In this document: positions 37,875 to 49,245 of the stretch, piece by piece
Position numbering within the stretch: position 1 is the first letter of the stretch
How the letters are laid out: every line of letters starts with the position of its first letter
Assembly: GCF_000002515.2 (NCBI RefSeq)
Contig: NC_006038.1
Coordinates: 1,054,001-1,118,000, forward strand
From: Kluyveromyces lactis
Taxonomy: Eukaryota; Ascomycota; Saccharomycetes; Saccharomycetales; Saccharomycetaceae
Length of the DNA stretch: 64,000 nucleotides
Direction: 5' to 3'
Made by a program: the position numbers and the translations under genes
The notes under the pieces: generated by a model
Databases searched by the model: none
Told to the model about the DNA's origin: nothing
Seen by the model: only the letters and a program-made list of their open reading frames with translations

Positions 37875-39158
37875 ATGTCTCTGATTGAAGGGAATCATGA
37901 ACAGGACATAAGTGCCAGTGTTGAGGACGAGTCTAGTTTGCCCTCATCTGATAGCGATATGTGTGAGTTAAGGCGTGTGCGTGCAGCAGAGGATAATGCC
38001 GATGGTGATAATAATAATAACAGTGCTGGTGATGATACCGATGCTACGGCTACCACTGACGTGACAAAGTTGTTGCAAGAGACGGTGAAGAACCAGAATC
38101 TGTTGCTCGAAGAGTTTGAGTTCATGCAACAGGAGCAGCGGTACATCAAAGAGAAATTAGAGAGCCTACAGAAGGAGCAAGAGAAGTTTCATATTGGAGG
38201 ATATAAGCGTATGGAACAAGGGTTCAAGAAGGTGGACAAATGTTTAGGGCAGATGGAAGGGATCAATGAGGTTTTCAAAGAAGTGATTGGAATCATCAGT
38301 GGCCAAAGAATAAGGTTCTTGGATCATTCCCAGGAGAATCTACACGAGCAAGACGCACAGCTGGCTGCCACGTCTGAACTCTTAGAAGATAACGGACGCA
38401 GGAACGCGCCGGTATGGAACGATTCTATGAGTTATAACAGAGACAAACGGATTCTCGAGGGGAACATCAAGCGTGAGGTACAAGATCCATGGTCTGTGCT
38501 TCCTGAACAAGATTTAGAATCAGCAGTTGCCAGCCTGCATGGCAGCAATGAGAATGATATGAGTCAAAGTGCTGGTACTGGTACTGGAACTGTAGGAGTT
38601 GCCAGCAGTGCCAGTGGCTCAATCGGGTCTGTTCCACCGCAGTTGGCAGACAGTAACAATGCTCATGGTAGTAATGGATTCATTCAACGGTATCGTATGA
38701 ACAGAGCCATCAAGACTGTAACTGACCTTGCAAGGGAGTACTACGAGGGATTACCGGGTCAGCCATCCGTGATGGCTCTTGAAAGAAGGTTCGGATCTAC
38801 TTGGAGAAGCAGTGCAGGTGAAAGAACGTTCTTCCATAAGAGGTACGTAATAATACAAAGGATAGAAACGATTCTTCGTGAACCTTCGAGGTTTAACCTC
38901 CCGCTTGACATCACCAGAAGGAAAGCTGTACGCGTTATTGAAAACTTACGCGTGGGTAACAACAGATATAACAACGGATCGCCCTGCTGTATGACCTTAG
39001 CACAACTTTACCTCTATTTCTCTAAGTATATGGATTCATATGACGATTATTCGTTATCATTGAAGAACAAAGACGCTCCAAGTATTCGAGAAATCAAAAG
39101 CAGGCAGAAGAAGAAGACTCCATCCCAGTTGGCAGAAGAACATTCCATCATGACATGA
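37875..39158 (+). CDS. EUC1: Euc1-like DNA-binding protein with GCR1_C domain (YMR111C)
   Basis: The ATG at 37875 gives 427 residues. An acidic, Asn/Asp/Thr-rich N-terminus (to ~residue 75) precedes a coiled coil with LLEEFEFMQQEQRYIKEKLE and repeated Gln/Lys heptads. A Ser/Gly-rich linker leads to the C-terminal GCR1_C-type DNA-binding domain, about residues 277-375, with LAREYYEGLPGQPSVMALE and GSTWRSSAGERTFFHKRYV. In S. cerevisiae Euc1 binds a set of chromatin ubiquitin hotspots and works with the Slx5/Slx8 SUMO-targeted ligase. The domain and position (YMR111C next to MED11) support orthology; the ubiquitin role here is inferred. Confidence 0.87.
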   Translation: MSLIEGNHEQDISASVEDESSLPSSDSDMCELRRVRAAEDNADGDNNNNSAGDDTDATATTDVTKLLQETVKNQNLLLEEFEFMQQEQRYIKEKLESLQKEQEKFHIGGYKRMEQGFKKVDKCLGQMEGINEVFKEVIGIISGQRIRFLDHSQENLHEQDAQLAATSELLEDNGRRNAPVWNDSMSYNRDKRILEGNIKREVQDPWSVLPEQDLESAVASLHGSNENDMSQSAGTGTGTVGVASSASGSIGSVPPQLADSNNAHGSNGFIQRYRMNRAIKTVTDLAREYYEGLPGQPSVMALERRFGSTWRSSAGERTFFHKRYVIIQRIETILREPSRFNLPLDITRRKAVRVIENLRVGNNRYNNGSPCCMTLAQLYLYFSKYMDSYDDYSLSLKNKDAPSIREIKSRQKKKTPSQLAEEHSIMT

Positions 39159-39256
39159 GACCTGTATGACGAACTGTATGTAACTTTTTAATTTGATATT
39201 CTATATTCTATATATATATATATACAAATATGTGCGAACGTGTAGGATACCCTCAC

Positions 39257-39982
39257 CTACTTCTTGACCGGTTTAGTCATTGAAGCCCATCTCTTTGAGT
39301 CCTCTGAGAACAACTCCTTCATTTCTGTTTGTTTCTGCACCAGGATCGCAGACCAATCATGCAACAGGTCAACGTATTCTTCCTCTACTTCCACAATGGC
39401 AACGTCTTGCAGTAAGATATCTTCGCTAGCAGTGAAATCCACCTCATCTTCAATGGCACATTTTCTAGTGAATTCAATCAACTCTAGTGCCAGGTGAGGA
39501 CAGTTGCCATTCCTTTCACTGATCGATTCTACTAACCATTGAATTCCCTTGATATATATCCTGTAGCTGTCATTGATACAAACAATGGTCTCCTCACTAA
39601 CGACCAAATCCTCATTCAAAGTCTTAGAGATCGTTTCGCCTCTCATCGGCTGTGTAATGTAGAAGTTCAACAGGTCTAATATTTCAAACACTTTGATTAA
39701 ATATGCTCCCAATGGATCGATCACTTCGTTTAACCGTTTTCCAATAAGATCATTCTCACCTTCAAACGACCAGCTGTGTAAAACATCAGCCATGAACCGT
39801 AGTTTCTTAACGTACTTGATCAATGTCATCCTTTCGAAACGTAGCGTGCTCACACGACGCTGGACTGCGATAAGGTTGTTCAAATAGTCCACATATCTTG
39901 ATATATAATTTGAATATGTGGAAACCAATTGTAACACAGCATCCAGAATCTCTTTCGAGATAACCACTTGACAGTAAGCCAT
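39257..39982 (-). CDS. SHE2: She2 mRNA-localisation protein
   Basis: A 241-residue all-helical protein. The basic helical hairpin is RRVSTLRFERMTLIKYVKKL; Asn35, Arg42, Arg43, Arg48, Arg51 and Arg62 line up, one position lower, with S. cerevisiae RNA-binding residues Asn36, Arg43, Arg44, Arg49, Arg52 and Arg63. LTQS-like FYITQPMRGETISKTLNED is also shared. She2 binds zipcode RNAs such as ASH1 and links them through She3 to the myosin Myo4 for transport to the bud. S. cerevisiae SHE2 is YKL130C, beside MYO3, and MYO lies two genes away here. Overall similarity is modest; the hairpin decides the call. Confidence 0.9.
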   Translation of the reverse strand: MAYCQVVISKEILDAVLQLVSTYSNYISRYVDYLNNLIAVQRRVSTLRFERMTLIKYVKKLRFMADVLHSWSFEGENDLIGKRLNEVIDPLGAYLIKVFEILDLLNFYITQPMRGETISKTLNEDLVVSEETIVCINDSYRIYIKGIQWLVESISERNGNCPHLALELIEFTRKCAIEDEVDFTASEDILLQDVAIVEVEEEYVDLLHDWSAILVQKQTEMKELFSEDSKRWASMTKPVKK

Positions 39983-40238
39983 GATAACTTGTCAAACTAA
40001 ACCAATTGAGCAGTTAGTGGGCCCTTTAAACGGTTTTTAAATGCTTTTTCTTCATGCCCATCGCTGGTCTTCACCGGATAACATTAAAACCGAAAAGCCT
40101 TAATATTTAAAGAACCTAAGAATATTGGAGAAGTAAACCTTTAAATACCGAAACACAATACACAAATGTCAGTTAAGAGTTTAGTTTACTTTGAAGTTGG
40201 TAGTTGTTACATCAGTTGAGACAAACAACCAGTGCAAC

Positions 40239-41804
40239 ATGTCCAAGTTTAAATTTACAGATTTGAAGTCGATTCCTGGCAAGATTGAGCTTGCTAAGCA
40301 GTTTTACAGGTCTCGACAAGCCAGGTTAGCCCAAAGCAAGTCCCCTAGGGCTACTGATATCAATGAGAGGATCAGGAGTTTGCAGAAGCTTTACTGGGCA
40401 GTGAAGGATAATGAGGAACGTCTTATTGCAGCAGCAAGTAAGGATTTCCATAGGGCAAGAAGTGAAACGCTTACTATTGAATTAGTCCCCTTGTACAACA
40501 ATATCCTTTATTTGATTAAAAACATGAAGAAAGAGATCGAACCAAAGAAGATTAAGGTTAGTTTACTTGCACATTGGTTCGGTACGACTTTCGTGGAAAA
40601 GATCGCATTGGGGACCGTTCTTGTCATTTCTCCGTTTAATTTCCCCATATTATTGGCATTGGATCCATTAGCTGGAGCCATCGCCGGTGGTAATTCCGTG
40701 GTGTTCAAACCTAGTGAATTGACACCAGCATGTGCTGAAGTAATGGAAGAGATATGTAATGAGGCGTTTGAAAAGGGTCAAGTGGAGACGGTGCAAGGTG
40801 GCGCTGAAGAAACAAGTGCTTTAGTCGAATCCGGTAAATTCGATAAGATATTTTACACTGGATCTACGACCGTTGGGACAATCATAGCAGAGAAGGCTGC
40901 TAAGAGTCTAACACCATGTGTATTAGAACTTGGTGGGAAGTCTCCAGTGTTTATATCCCCCAACTTGCCTAAATCACAATGGGAGACTGCAATAAGAAGA
41001 ATTTATTACAGTTCTATGGGGAACGCAGGTCAGATTTGTGTCGCCGCAGATTATGTCCTATGCCCTGACTCGATCTACGATGAGTTTGTTGATTCTTGCA
41101 AGAAAGTATTGAATGAGTTTTACCCTTCTGTCACCTCTGACACTGAATATACTCACATGATTCACGAAAGAGCCTACAATAGGATTCAAACCGTCATTGA
41201 GACCACTAAGGGTCAAAAAACTGTTGCTCAACATTCAGACAATCTCCCACCGTTATGTATCCCACCCACCATAATCTCAGACGTTTCTTGGGATGATCCA
41301 AGTATGACCGGTGAGAATTTTGGACCCATCTTACCTATCATGAGATATACTGATTTGGATGAAACCATCGATACTCTCATTAAAAGATTCGACACACCTC
41401 TTGTCCAATATATTTTTACTAATTCAAAGGATGAAATTGATCACATCTTGACAAGAATTAGATCTGGTGCTTGTGTTGTTAACGACACATTGCTTCACGT
41501 TGGTATCGAAGAGGCTCCTTTCGGTGGTATAGGAACCTCGGGTTACGGTAATTATCATGGCCCTTATACCTTCAAGACGTTCACTCATGAAAGAACTATA
41601 TTCAAACAACCATTTTGGGTGGACCTCTTGATATATGTTAGATATCCTCCGTTTGATAAACTCAATACGAGGATTTCTCAGATATCTTTAGAGGATAAAC
41701 CAAACTTTGACAGAAATGGCCGCAGAATTTATGGCATTAAGAATATTGGCATCATCTTAACGTCTGGTGTATTATTGGGATTCTTAATCAATGCCATGAT
41801 GTGA
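40239..41804 (+). CDS. HFD1: Fatty aldehyde dehydrogenase Hfd1
   Basis: The ATG at 40239 gives 521 residues (S. cerevisiae Hfd1 is 532); the frame upstream starts only at TTG. It is a class 3 ALDH: Glu230 in LELGGKSPVF and catalytic Cys267 in GNAGQICVAADYV are in place, and NDTLLHVGIEEAPFGGIGTSG matches the fatty-aldehyde subgroup. The C-terminal hydrophobic run IGIILTSGVLLGFLINAMM is a tail anchor. Hfd1 oxidises hexadecenal from sphingolipid breakdown and 4-hydroxybenzaldehyde for coenzyme Q synthesis, at mitochondria and lipid droplets. It is convergent with the myosin gene. Confidence 0.95.
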   Translation: MSKFKFTDLKSIPGKIELAKQFYRSRQARLAQSKSPRATDINERIRSLQKLYWAVKDNEERLIAAASKDFHRARSETLTIELVPLYNNILYLIKNMKKEIEPKKIKVSLLAHWFGTTFVEKIALGTVLVISPFNFPILLALDPLAGAIAGGNSVVFKPSELTPACAEVMEEICNEAFEKGQVETVQGGAEETSALVESGKFDKIFYTGSTTVGTIIAEKAAKSLTPCVLELGGKSPVFISPNLPKSQWETAIRRIYYSSMGNAGQICVAADYVLCPDSIYDEFVDSCKKVLNEFYPSVTSDTEYTHMIHERAYNRIQTVIETTKGQKTVAQHSDNLPPLCIPPTIISDVSWDDPSMTGENFGPILPIMRYTDLDETIDTLIKRFDTPLVQYIFTNSKDEIDHILTRIRSGACVVNDTLLHVGIEEAPFGGIGTSGYGNYHGPYTFKTFTHERTIFKQPFWVDLLIYVRYPPFDKLNTRISQISLEDKPNFDRNGRRIYGIKNIGIILTSGVLLGFLINAMM

Positions 41805-41952
41805 TGGAGTTCTATGATCCGGTGTTTTCTTTCGTATTATGACCCAGTTTTTCATAACTATGATTTCTATTTTATATTTACAAAATATGTAGTACTTATG
41901 ATCTGTTACTTGTTTTCTTTCAATCAATTCGTTTGAGTTCGGTCTTTTCTTC

Positions 41953-44900
41953 TCACCAATCGTCATCCTCATCAGCATTGCCAGTACTTTCATCGTCACT
42001 CTCTAGACGCATGGTGTTAGCTCTCGCGGCCAAAGCGTCAGCAAGACCAACGCTAAAGGCATTTTGACCAGGGTTTGCCAGCGACGCTGCAGCAACAGCA
42101 GCTCCGGCAGTGGCTCCGGCAGCGGCTCCAGCGACTGCAGCAACATTGTCATTAGCTGCAAAAGCGTTGTTATTGCTGTTGGCGTAACCTGTTGTAGAAG
42201 AAGCCACCGGTGGAGCGGGTGGTGGAGGTGGACCACTTGATTCTTTATACTCCACAATATAGTTGGTTGGGACCCATCCTTCCTTGGAGCCATCTAATAG
42301 CTTACCCAAGGACCATCCACTAGGATCTTGCTTAGAGACAGTAATGACTGTACCTTTACTTAATGGTAGTTCGCTAGCAGAACCAGTTCCAGTGAAGTCG
42401 TATGCAGCTTGGAATTTTGGAATATTTTGCTTTGTTGGTGGTGGGGGTGGTGGAGGTGGTGCAACTCTTCTAGTTGGTTGTGAAGTGGTGGCTGCAGGCT
42501 GAGCCGCTTGTTGTACAGGTTGGGCTGCTTGTTGAGCAGGTTGGCGGTTATGTTGTGTGTGTGCATTGTTGGTGGAAGGAACACGAGCATGAGAAGCTTG
42601 CTGAGGATGATAGGCAGTTTGAGCAGCACTTGCAGCAAAGTTCTGCTGGCCAGGTGGAGGTGGTGCCCTCTTCTTTTGCGTTGTTTGTGGCGTGGCATGA
42701 CTTTGAGGTGCGTAGCGTTGCTGTTGCTGCTGCTGTTGACCATATGAAGGCTGAGCATGTTGTTGCTGACCGTAACCTTTGCTTTGGTTAGAATTATAAG
42801 ATGGGCCATCACTTAACAAAGTACTCTTCTTTTCTGGTTTAGGTGCTTGGCGGGAGTTAGCTGGACGTCCTTGGCGTACAGAGATCGTACTTGATTTGTA
42901 AATATCGCTATACTTTGGCGCGCTTTCACTAATCTGACACTTAACAGTATGCAGCTTGCCAGGTTTCTTTTGATATTCAATGGTGGGCCCTATTTTGACT
43001 TCAATCGCACGATTTAATTGCTTTAAATGAGTAATCAATTCAGTCTTGAATATAGTGTTAATGAATGGATCAGGTAGATTTTCGCCTTGAACATAGATAC
43101 CAACCCAATCATCAGCCAAATTAGTCAAAGAAACATGCTTAATGTGTGAAATATTGACCTTTCTGTCAACGGTATAAGAGACTTGATTTTGTGCCACCGT
43201 CTGACCAACGATGTACAATGTCGTCGGGGTTAAAATGATAGTGATTGGTAAACGAACAGCAGATCTACCGAATTTTGAATGAAGTGCTTCACCTTTGATG
43301 GAGAAGACCACGATTTCAGAGATTCCTGCCTGTCTCTTGATGAAAGCACCCTTAGATTTCATTTCGTTACAGGACAAGTAATCCCCCATAAATGCTCTAT
43401 ATCCGAGTAGAGACATTGCTCTTCTTTCTTTTCTACCACCCAATAATCTGTGACCATAATCACGAAGTTGTTCATACTGATTACCACCCTTCTTCTCTCT
43501 AATTGCACGTTGAATTTTGATAGCAGAATCAATTCTTCTTTGAATGAATCTTCTCCAAGCACGTTGAATTCTGGCTGCCATGTTGTACCAGTATCTATCT
43601 CTCATATGTTCTAAAGCGAACAATGTTTCTGGTGTTTTGATGAAAACCTTGGTAACACCCAATTGATATTCAGTAGTTGGAATGGACGCATCTTGTAGAA
43701 TTTGTTTCACAGCACCCAATGTATCACCTTGCCATGTGTAATCACCTGCGTAAGAACACTTAGGGGATAGTAGGTAGAATCTTTCCACAAACTTTTCGAA
43801 AGTTTGTCTATAAGCGAAACCTGCTCTTCTAATTCTAACATTCTCTTGCAAACCCAAATACTTAACTTGATGTAACACTTGTTGATCATCGTAATCTCTA
43901 GGGGATTTAGTTTGATTTGGCTTGATTGTTCTGATATAGGAAGGTTGAGCTTTTGACAAGGTCTCGACCAACTCATTAGCACTCTTGATAATTTTATTAC
44001 CCGCTGTAGGAGGTCTTCTCTTAGAAGATTTGTCAATGGTGTCCGGGAAAATTGTTGACAAGAATGGATTGGTGGTAGTTTGAACCAATTCTGCTAGATC
44101 CTTTACTAATTGGTCCTTATTTTTATCTGTCATACCAGAAATATCATACGTGACATCACCAGCATAATGCTTGATAACAAACTTTGAGGATCTTAGATCG
44201 AAATGAGCGTTTGTGGAAAACAAATTCAAACGTTGAGCAAATGCTTGGTCAGCAGCATTTGAATCTGCATGTGCAGTAGCAACGGAGTCATCCAACGTAG
44301 CGAATATACCAGGAGGTCTCTTAGATTCGATCAAATCACAAACAACCTTATTATCGAAATATTTGATTGGAGTCCATTGAATTTGTTCTTTATTATATTC
44401 TTCTTGTTCAGATTTCAAAGTTAACTGAATAAAGATTTGTTGTAACTTTTCGTTAACGTAGTTGATACAAATCTGTTCAAAAGAGTTGTGCTCGAAGATT
44501 TCGAACCCATAAATATCAAGAATACCGATCGATTTAACGGCTCCTGGGAAAGCTTTCAATGAAACGTTAACACGATCAACGATCCAATCGAAAAGATTAT
44601 TGTAAATAGCCTTAGCCAAAGCATCCCTCACGGCAGTAGCTTGAACCACATTCAATGGGACATGGTACACTGACCCTCTTCTTGAACCGTGTCCGGTTTC
44701 CATAACTCTTTCCACCAAACATTTGATCAGTAGCCCAGAATCCACTTGCATCAAGTATGCAACGAAATCTGTCACAGAAGTGTCTCTCACTTCAGCATTA
44801 CCTTCATTGTTTTCAACAAACGTTACGTTACCGATCCACAAAATAGCGGAAAGCATTCTGAAAATTTGGTCTTGTTCTTCTTGGGATAACCCAATGACTT

Positions 44901-45735
44901 GCATAGCTTTAATGGTCTCTTGATAATCATGCAAGTCGTCAATAGTATCAACGGATGTACATCCGGATGCAGAAGTGTAAATGTATTGATCCGGTTGCAA
45001 AACACCGAAATTCTGTCTGTAAGTATCACTAGCACCCTTCGTGAACTGGTAAAAGATATGGAAATTTCTTTCGTTTCTGATCTGGCCGACAACTCTTTGC
45101 TTCTCAAGCAAATAGTTAGTGATCTGACCAGCACATGGCTCGAATTGCTCATTGAACCTGATTTCTAAGTACTTACCATGTCTCGATGAGTTATTATTTC
45201 TTAGTGTCTTAGCGCACCCGAAAGATTCTAAAAGTGGGTTGGTAGCCAACACCATATCCTTGATCTTGCCAATCGATGCTTCATGTGTCGAACTAGCTGC
45301 AGCAATGTACTGCATTATTCTCTTGGCAGCTTCAGTCTTACCTGCTCCGGATTCACCAGAAATAATAACACATTGATTCTCGTTATAAGCCTTCAAATTA
45401 TAATACATAGCTTCTGCAATGGCAAATACATGAGGTGGCACTTCCAATCTGTTCTTCCCCTTATACGATTCCAACACAGCATCTGTATAGATACCTAAGT
45501 CCCGGAATGGATTAACACTGATCAAGACATGACCAATGTAAGTATAAATGGTACCGTTCTCGAACCGTTTCTTTAAATTCTGATTAATTGCATCATCAGA
45601 AATCGATGAAAGTAAGGTCAAATCAGAAACACCAACTTCTTTCTTCTTAGTAGCATCGAAGGTCGCCTTCTTGATAGTTGTTTCAGCTCTCTTCTGAGGA
45701 GCAACCTTATTTTTTGCTCGCCTTATAAGAGCCAT
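41953..45735 (-). CDS. MYO5: Type I myosin (MYO3/MYO5 single ancestor)
   Basis: A 1260-residue class I myosin. The motor domain spans about residues 40-715, with P-loop [13 protein letters not shown] and [16 protein letters not shown]-type relay region; the TEDS-site Ser in [10 protein letters not shown] (near residue 354) is the expected PAK-kinase target. Two IQ motifs follow ([25 protein letters not shown]), then a TH1 lipid-binding tail, a Gln/Pro/Ala-rich stretch with polyproline, an SH3 domain ([12 protein letters not shown] to [11 protein letters not shown]) and a C-terminal acidic DEDDDW that activates Arp2/3. It drives actin assembly at endocytic patches. S. cerevisiae has two copies, MYO3 (YKL129C) and MYO5 (YMR109W). 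Confidence 0.96.
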   Translation of the reverse strand: MALIRRAKNKVAPQKRAETTIKKATFDATKKKEVGVSDLTLLSSISDDAINQNLKKRFENGTIYTYIGHVLISVNPFRDLGIYTDAVLESYKGKNRLEVPPHVFAIAEAMYYNLKAYNENQCVIISGESGAGKTEAAKRIMQYIAAASSTHEASIGKIKDMVLATNPLLESFGCAKTLRNNNSSRHGKYLEIRFNEQFEPCAGQITNYLLEKQRVVGQIRNERNFHIFYQFTKGASDTYRQNFGVLQPDQYIYTSASGCTSVDTIDDLHDYQETIKAMQVIGLSQEEQDQIFRMLSAILWIGNVTFVENNEGNAEVRDTSVTDFVAYLMQVDSGLLIKCLVERVMETGHGSRRGSVYHVPLNVVQATAVRDALAKAIYNNLFDWIVDRVNVSLKAFPGAVKSIGILDIYGFEIFEHNSFEQICINYVNEKLQQIFIQLTLKSEQEEYNKEQIQWTPIKYFDNKVVCDLIESKRPPGIFATLDDSVATAHADSNAADQAFAQRLNLFSTNAHFDLRSSKFVIKHYAGDVTYDISGMTDKNKDQLVKDLAELVQTTTNPFLSTIFPDTIDKSSKRRPPTAGNKIIKSANELVETLSKAQPSYIRTIKPNQTKSPRDYDDQQVLHQVKYLGLQENVRIRRAGFAYRQTFEKFVERFYLLSPKCSYAGDYTWQGDTLGAVKQILQDASIPTTEYQLGVTKVFIKTPETLFALEHMRDRYWYNMAARIQRAWRRFIQRRIDSAIKIQRAIREKKGGNQYEQLRDYGHRLLGGRKERRAMSLLGYRAFMGDYLSCNEMKSKGAFIKRQAGISEIVVFSIKGEALHSKFGRSAVRLPITIILTPTTLYIVGQTVAQNQVSYTVDRKVNISHIKHVSLTNLADDWVGIYVQGENLPDPFINTIFKTELITHLKQLNRAIEVKIGPTIEYQKKPGKLHTVKCQISESAPKYSDIYKSSTISVRQGRPANSRQAPKPEKKSTLLSDGPSYNSNQSKGYGQQQHAQPSYGQQQQQQQRYAPQSHATPQTTQKKRAPPPPGQQNFAASAAQTAYHPQQASHARVPSTNNAHTQHNRQPAQQAAQPVQQAAQPAATTSQPTRRVAPPPPPPPPTKQNIPKFQAAYDFTGTGSASELPLSKGTVITVSKQDPSGWSLGKLLDGSKEGWVPTNYIVEYKESSGPPPPPAPPVASSTTGYANSNNNAFAANDNVAAVAGAAAGATAGAAVAAASLANPGQNAFSVGLADALAARANTMRLESDDESTGNADEDDDW

Positions 45736-46488
45736 GGTTATCTAAATCGGAAAAGGATTGCAAATTGGATATACGATGAAATACAAAATCTCTTCCTTTC
45801 TTCCTGGACAGATTGAACGGATGGACTCGAGTCGCGAGTATGATCTAACGAGCAAGAACTTTAGCGGTTGTGTCCACTGTAATTTCTATATTCTTGTATA
45901 GGTGAATAGTCTAAGGTGTAGTTGTTGATGTCGCTCAAATCAACTTTTCCATTTTTTAAAGCTTTCCCAGTTGGACAATATGGGAAACAGGCCCCTATAT
46001 TACACAGTAAAAGGGGAAGAAGAAACAGGCTAACGAGGCAATTGTGCCGCATATGAGCCTTGTTCGGCCGAATTTGATGTGTGAATAATCAGTAGTTGAT
46101 CAATAGTGTACAGCAATTAGATAAAATAAAATATACAAGATACAGGAATAGTATATATTCATACATACATATTTGCATGTATATATATATGACAGGATCG
46201 GAAGCAGATTATTGGAAGGAGAAAATTGTCTCATAGTGGTAGGATTAAAACCTGGTTCAAGCTGCAACACACAAATACATGATATAGTGGGTCATATCTT
46301 GTTTATATTTTTTTTCAATAGAGAAGGTTTGGTGGAGAATTGTCTTTTAAATAATAATGTGAGTGTTTCAATGTTTCCAATGAATATGCTTGATTTGGAC
46401 GGAAGAATAGTTTGAACAGAGTAGCACTCTTGTTCTAAAGATCTCCGCCAAATTTTTTTTGGTGATTTGTTAGGTTTTCGTTATCATT
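45736..46488. other. ILV2-MYO5 intergenic region
   Basis: A 753-bp spacer, long for this window, holding the MYO5 promoter and the ILV2 3' end. It contains alternating T/A/C/G repeats near 46158-46191 and a TTCGGCCGAA palindrome near 46064. Two small frames are present (minus 45861-46052 with a hydrophobic, signal-like start; plus 46173-46415); neither resembles a family I know, and I do not call them. Confidence 0.55.
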
Positions 46489-48564
46489 TCAATATTTACC
46501 ACTAGTACGTTTGTGACGTAGTTCGTTTTGTTCCTTTTCTACTTCTGGATCAAAGTTGATGAATTCGTGTAGACCCTTACCGGTTGGGACCATTGGCAAG
46601 ACAGGAACCTTCTTTTCGATTTGCACTTCCAATAAGATTGGGCCCTCGTAGTCAACGAATTCTTTCAAGATGGCGTCAGTGTCCTCTTGTTTCGAGAGTC
46701 TGAGAGCCTTCAGACCCATAGCTTCGGCCAATTTAACGAAATCTGGATTCAGTTGATGGGTATGCGAGTAACGGTGTTCGTAGAAGAGAGATTGCCATTG
46801 GGTAACCATACCTTGTTCCTCGTTATTTAGCAACAAGACCTTGACTGGTGTACGAGCTTGAACAGCGGAGGACAATTCCATCAGAGTCATGTTGAAAGAG
46901 GCATCACCGTCGATATCGATGACGATAGCGTCAGGTCTGGCGACTTGAGCACCGATAGCAGCTGGTAGACCGTAACCCATGGTACCAAGACCACCGGAAG
47001 TGATGAAAGATCTTGGACTTTTCCAAGTCCAGTGTTGAGCAGCCCACATTTGATGTTGACCGACACCAGTGGTGACGATGGCTGGTCTACCGGATTTCAA
47101 GACCAAATCGGACAACTTGGAGATAACGGTTTGAGGTTTAATCTTAGAACCTGGAGTCTCCTTTTGGTACGCGTATGGGTATTCTTGTTTCCATTTAGCC
47201 ACTTGAGCGGACCATTCTGGTCTTTCAGGAACAGATTCGACCAATGGCAACAATTTTTCCAAGTTACGAGTCACATCACCTTCGACAGCGACCTCGGCTT
47301 CGACAACCTTGTTGATATTCTTTGGGGAGATTTCGAAATGAACGATACCACCACGTTTCTCTAGAGCAGCCTTTCTAGCCTCTGGAGCAAATTTGGAAAT
47401 ATTCAGAGTGACACGATCGTCAAATCTGGCACCCAATGCAATGATCAAATCGGCGTTTTGGATGGCCAAGTTGGCTGCAGCATTACCGTGCATACCGACC
47501 ATATCCAAAGATTTATGATCTTCTTGGTTGAACGCACCAAGACCTTGTAGAGTCGTGGTGACTGGGATCTGAGCTCTGTCACTTAGTTGCTTCAAGTATT
47601 GAGGACCCATTTCGCTGCCTAGAATACCAGCACCCACGTATAGCAAAGGCTTCTTAGCCCTGTTGATCAAGTCAGCAGCCCTGCTAATGTTTTCCAAAGT
47701 GAACTCATCGACGACTCTTTGAGTCAACTGATTTAGAGTATCAGATGGTAGAATAGACTTCATTGGAATTGGGTTTCTTAGCACCGCCGCCGTCACGTCC
47801 TTTGGTAAATCCACCAAAACGGGGCCCGGTCTACCGGAAGTTGCGATTTCAAACGCTTCGTTGATTCTACGAGGCAGTTCCTCAATGGTTTTCACCATCA
47901 CGTTCCATTTGGTACAAGATCTAGAGATACCAACCACATCTGCTTCTTGGAAAGCATCTGTTCCGATAGCTGACGTGGCCACTTGACCTGTAAACACCAC
48001 CAACGGCACACCGTCTGCCAATGCATCTGCCATAGGAGTCACCACATTAGTCGCACCTGGACCTGAAGTCACCAAAACAACACCTGGTTTCCCTGAGGCT
48101 CTTGCGTATCCCTCTGCCATGTGACCTGCACCTTGTTCATGTTTTGGTAGAACAAAAGTGAATTTATCTGAGTTGTAGATTGCGTCGTACACGGGCAAAA
48201 TCGCACCACCAGGGTATCCAAAAACGGTGTCGACGTTGTGACGTTGCATCATCTCGTGGAAGATCTCACCACCGGTCATTCCAATGAACGAATCATCCAT
48301 CTGGTTTTGAATGTTGACACCAGTATTCTTGTCTGCGATTCTCGATCTCTTCGACAATGGGATCTGGTTTCTTCTGGCACCGCCAGAAGAACCACCAGCT
48401 ATATCAGCGTTAAAGCTAGGAGCAGGCTGTGGCCTGCTACTAGCCTCACCGGCAGCAGCAGAAGCAGCGTTACTTGCACTTGCACTTGCACTTCCTAATT
48501 TCAAGCATGTCTTACCAAAAGCACGTCTGGCCAAAGCCCGCGTTACAAACCTCTGACTGAGCAT
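46489..48564 (-). CDS. ILV2: Acetolactate synthase catalytic subunit
   Basis: A 691-residue ThDP enzyme (S. cerevisiae Ilv2 is 687). The N-terminus MLSQRFVTRALARRAFGKT is a mitochondrial presequence, followed by a low-complexity Ser/Ala stretch from repeated TGCACT on the plus strand. VFGYPGGAILPVYDA and HEQGAGHMAEGYARASG hold the cofactor-activating Glu; the ThDP/Mg motif is GDGDASFNMTLMELS near residue 555. It condenses two pyruvates, or pyruvate with 2-ketobutyrate, at the first shared step of valine, leucine and isoleucine synthesis. A Gcn4 site, TGAGTCA, lies 239 bp upstream, in line with general amino-acid control. Confidence 0.97.
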   Translation of the reverse strand: MLSQRFVTRALARRAFGKTCLKLGSASASASNAASAAAGEASSRPQPAPSFNADIAGGSSGGARRNQIPLSKRSRIADKNTGVNIQNQMDDSFIGMTGGEIFHEMMQRHNVDTVFGYPGGAILPVYDAIYNSDKFTFVLPKHEQGAGHMAEGYARASGKPGVVLVTSGPGATNVVTPMADALADGVPLVVFTGQVATSAIGTDAFQEADVVGISRSCTKWNVMVKTIEELPRRINEAFEIATSGRPGPVLVDLPKDVTAAVLRNPIPMKSILPSDTLNQLTQRVVDEFTLENISRAADLINRAKKPLLYVGAGILGSEMGPQYLKQLSDRAQIPVTTTLQGLGAFNQEDHKSLDMVGMHGNAAANLAIQNADLIIALGARFDDRVTLNISKFAPEARKAALEKRGGIVHFEISPKNINKVVEAEVAVEGDVTRNLEKLLPLVESVPERPEWSAQVAKWKQEYPYAYQKETPGSKIKPQTVISKLSDLVLKSGRPAIVTTGVGQHQMWAAQHWTWKSPRSFITSGGLGTMGYGLPAAIGAQVARPDAIVIDIDGDASFNMTLMELSSAVQARTPVKVLLLNNEEQGMVTQWQSLFYEHRYSHTHQLNPDFVKLAEAMGLKALRLSKQEDTDAILKEFVDYEGPILLEVQIEKKVPVLPMVPTGKGLHEFINFDPEVEKEQNELRHKRTSGKY

Positions 48565-48802
48565 CTTTTGATTTGGGGATATGAAACTTGATATCTTAAG
48601 TGGAATAGAACAACAGCAAGGTCTAAACTATAGTAGAATCTCCAATCAATAAGAGGTACCGTTGCTTATATATGTTCATATATATATATATATATATATT
48701 CACTTTGTATAAGTGGTAATGGGAAGAAATCGGTGCAGGCGATGAGCTGGAAAGTTTGAAAATTTTCCAAAAGCACTGAGAGAACGAAAAGAAAAAGAAG
48801 GT

Positions 48803-48809
48803 TGAGTCA
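48803..48809. promoter_or_regulatory. Gcn4-type site TGAGTCA upstream of ILV2
   Basis: An exact TGA(C/G)TCA consensus 239 bp before the ILV2 start codon. Branched-chain amino-acid genes are classical Gcn4 targets, so the site fits; function is inferred from motif and position. Confidence 0.65.
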
Positions 48810-49245
48810 TCCAAGAAGCAATAGAGAAGAGGTAAGAAGTAAGAGGAGCGAAGAGAAGAGAAGAAAAGAGGGTTAGAATGAGGCAGCGGTGCAGATGGTG
48901 AAGTGGGTGGTATTGTTTTCTGGTAATTGTGACTGATATTGGTCGATGACAGGATGTAGTGTTGAAAAGTGTATGGTATTTTGTGTATAGTATGTTTGTA
49001 TTATAGGCATATAGATCGAATTTTTCACGGTGAAAAAACGGGCCGGTCGAGGCGGTGAGAGTTGAGTGAGTGCTGGAGGAAAGGAAGTGGAATAGAGTTG
49101 TGAGTGGTGCTGGGAGAGGCAAGGGACCGGTAAGAGGACCGGATGCCAGGGCCCTCGGCCCTGGCATTCAATTCGACTGAGGTGGGAAGGGGGGGGGGGG
49201 GGGGGATTGGTCACGTGACATGAAGGGACAAAAAGCCCATTTGTA

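Noticed and set aside
45861-46052. 63-codon minus frame with a signal-peptide-like start upstream of the myosin gene
   Set aside because: Too short to support, with no known relative; it ends 125 bases before the MYO5 ATG and could at most be an upstream ORF.
46173-46415. 80-codon plus frame between MYO5 and ILV2 as a decayed gene
   Set aside because: No similarity to any protein I know and no codon bias; the length is expected by chance in AT-rich DNA.
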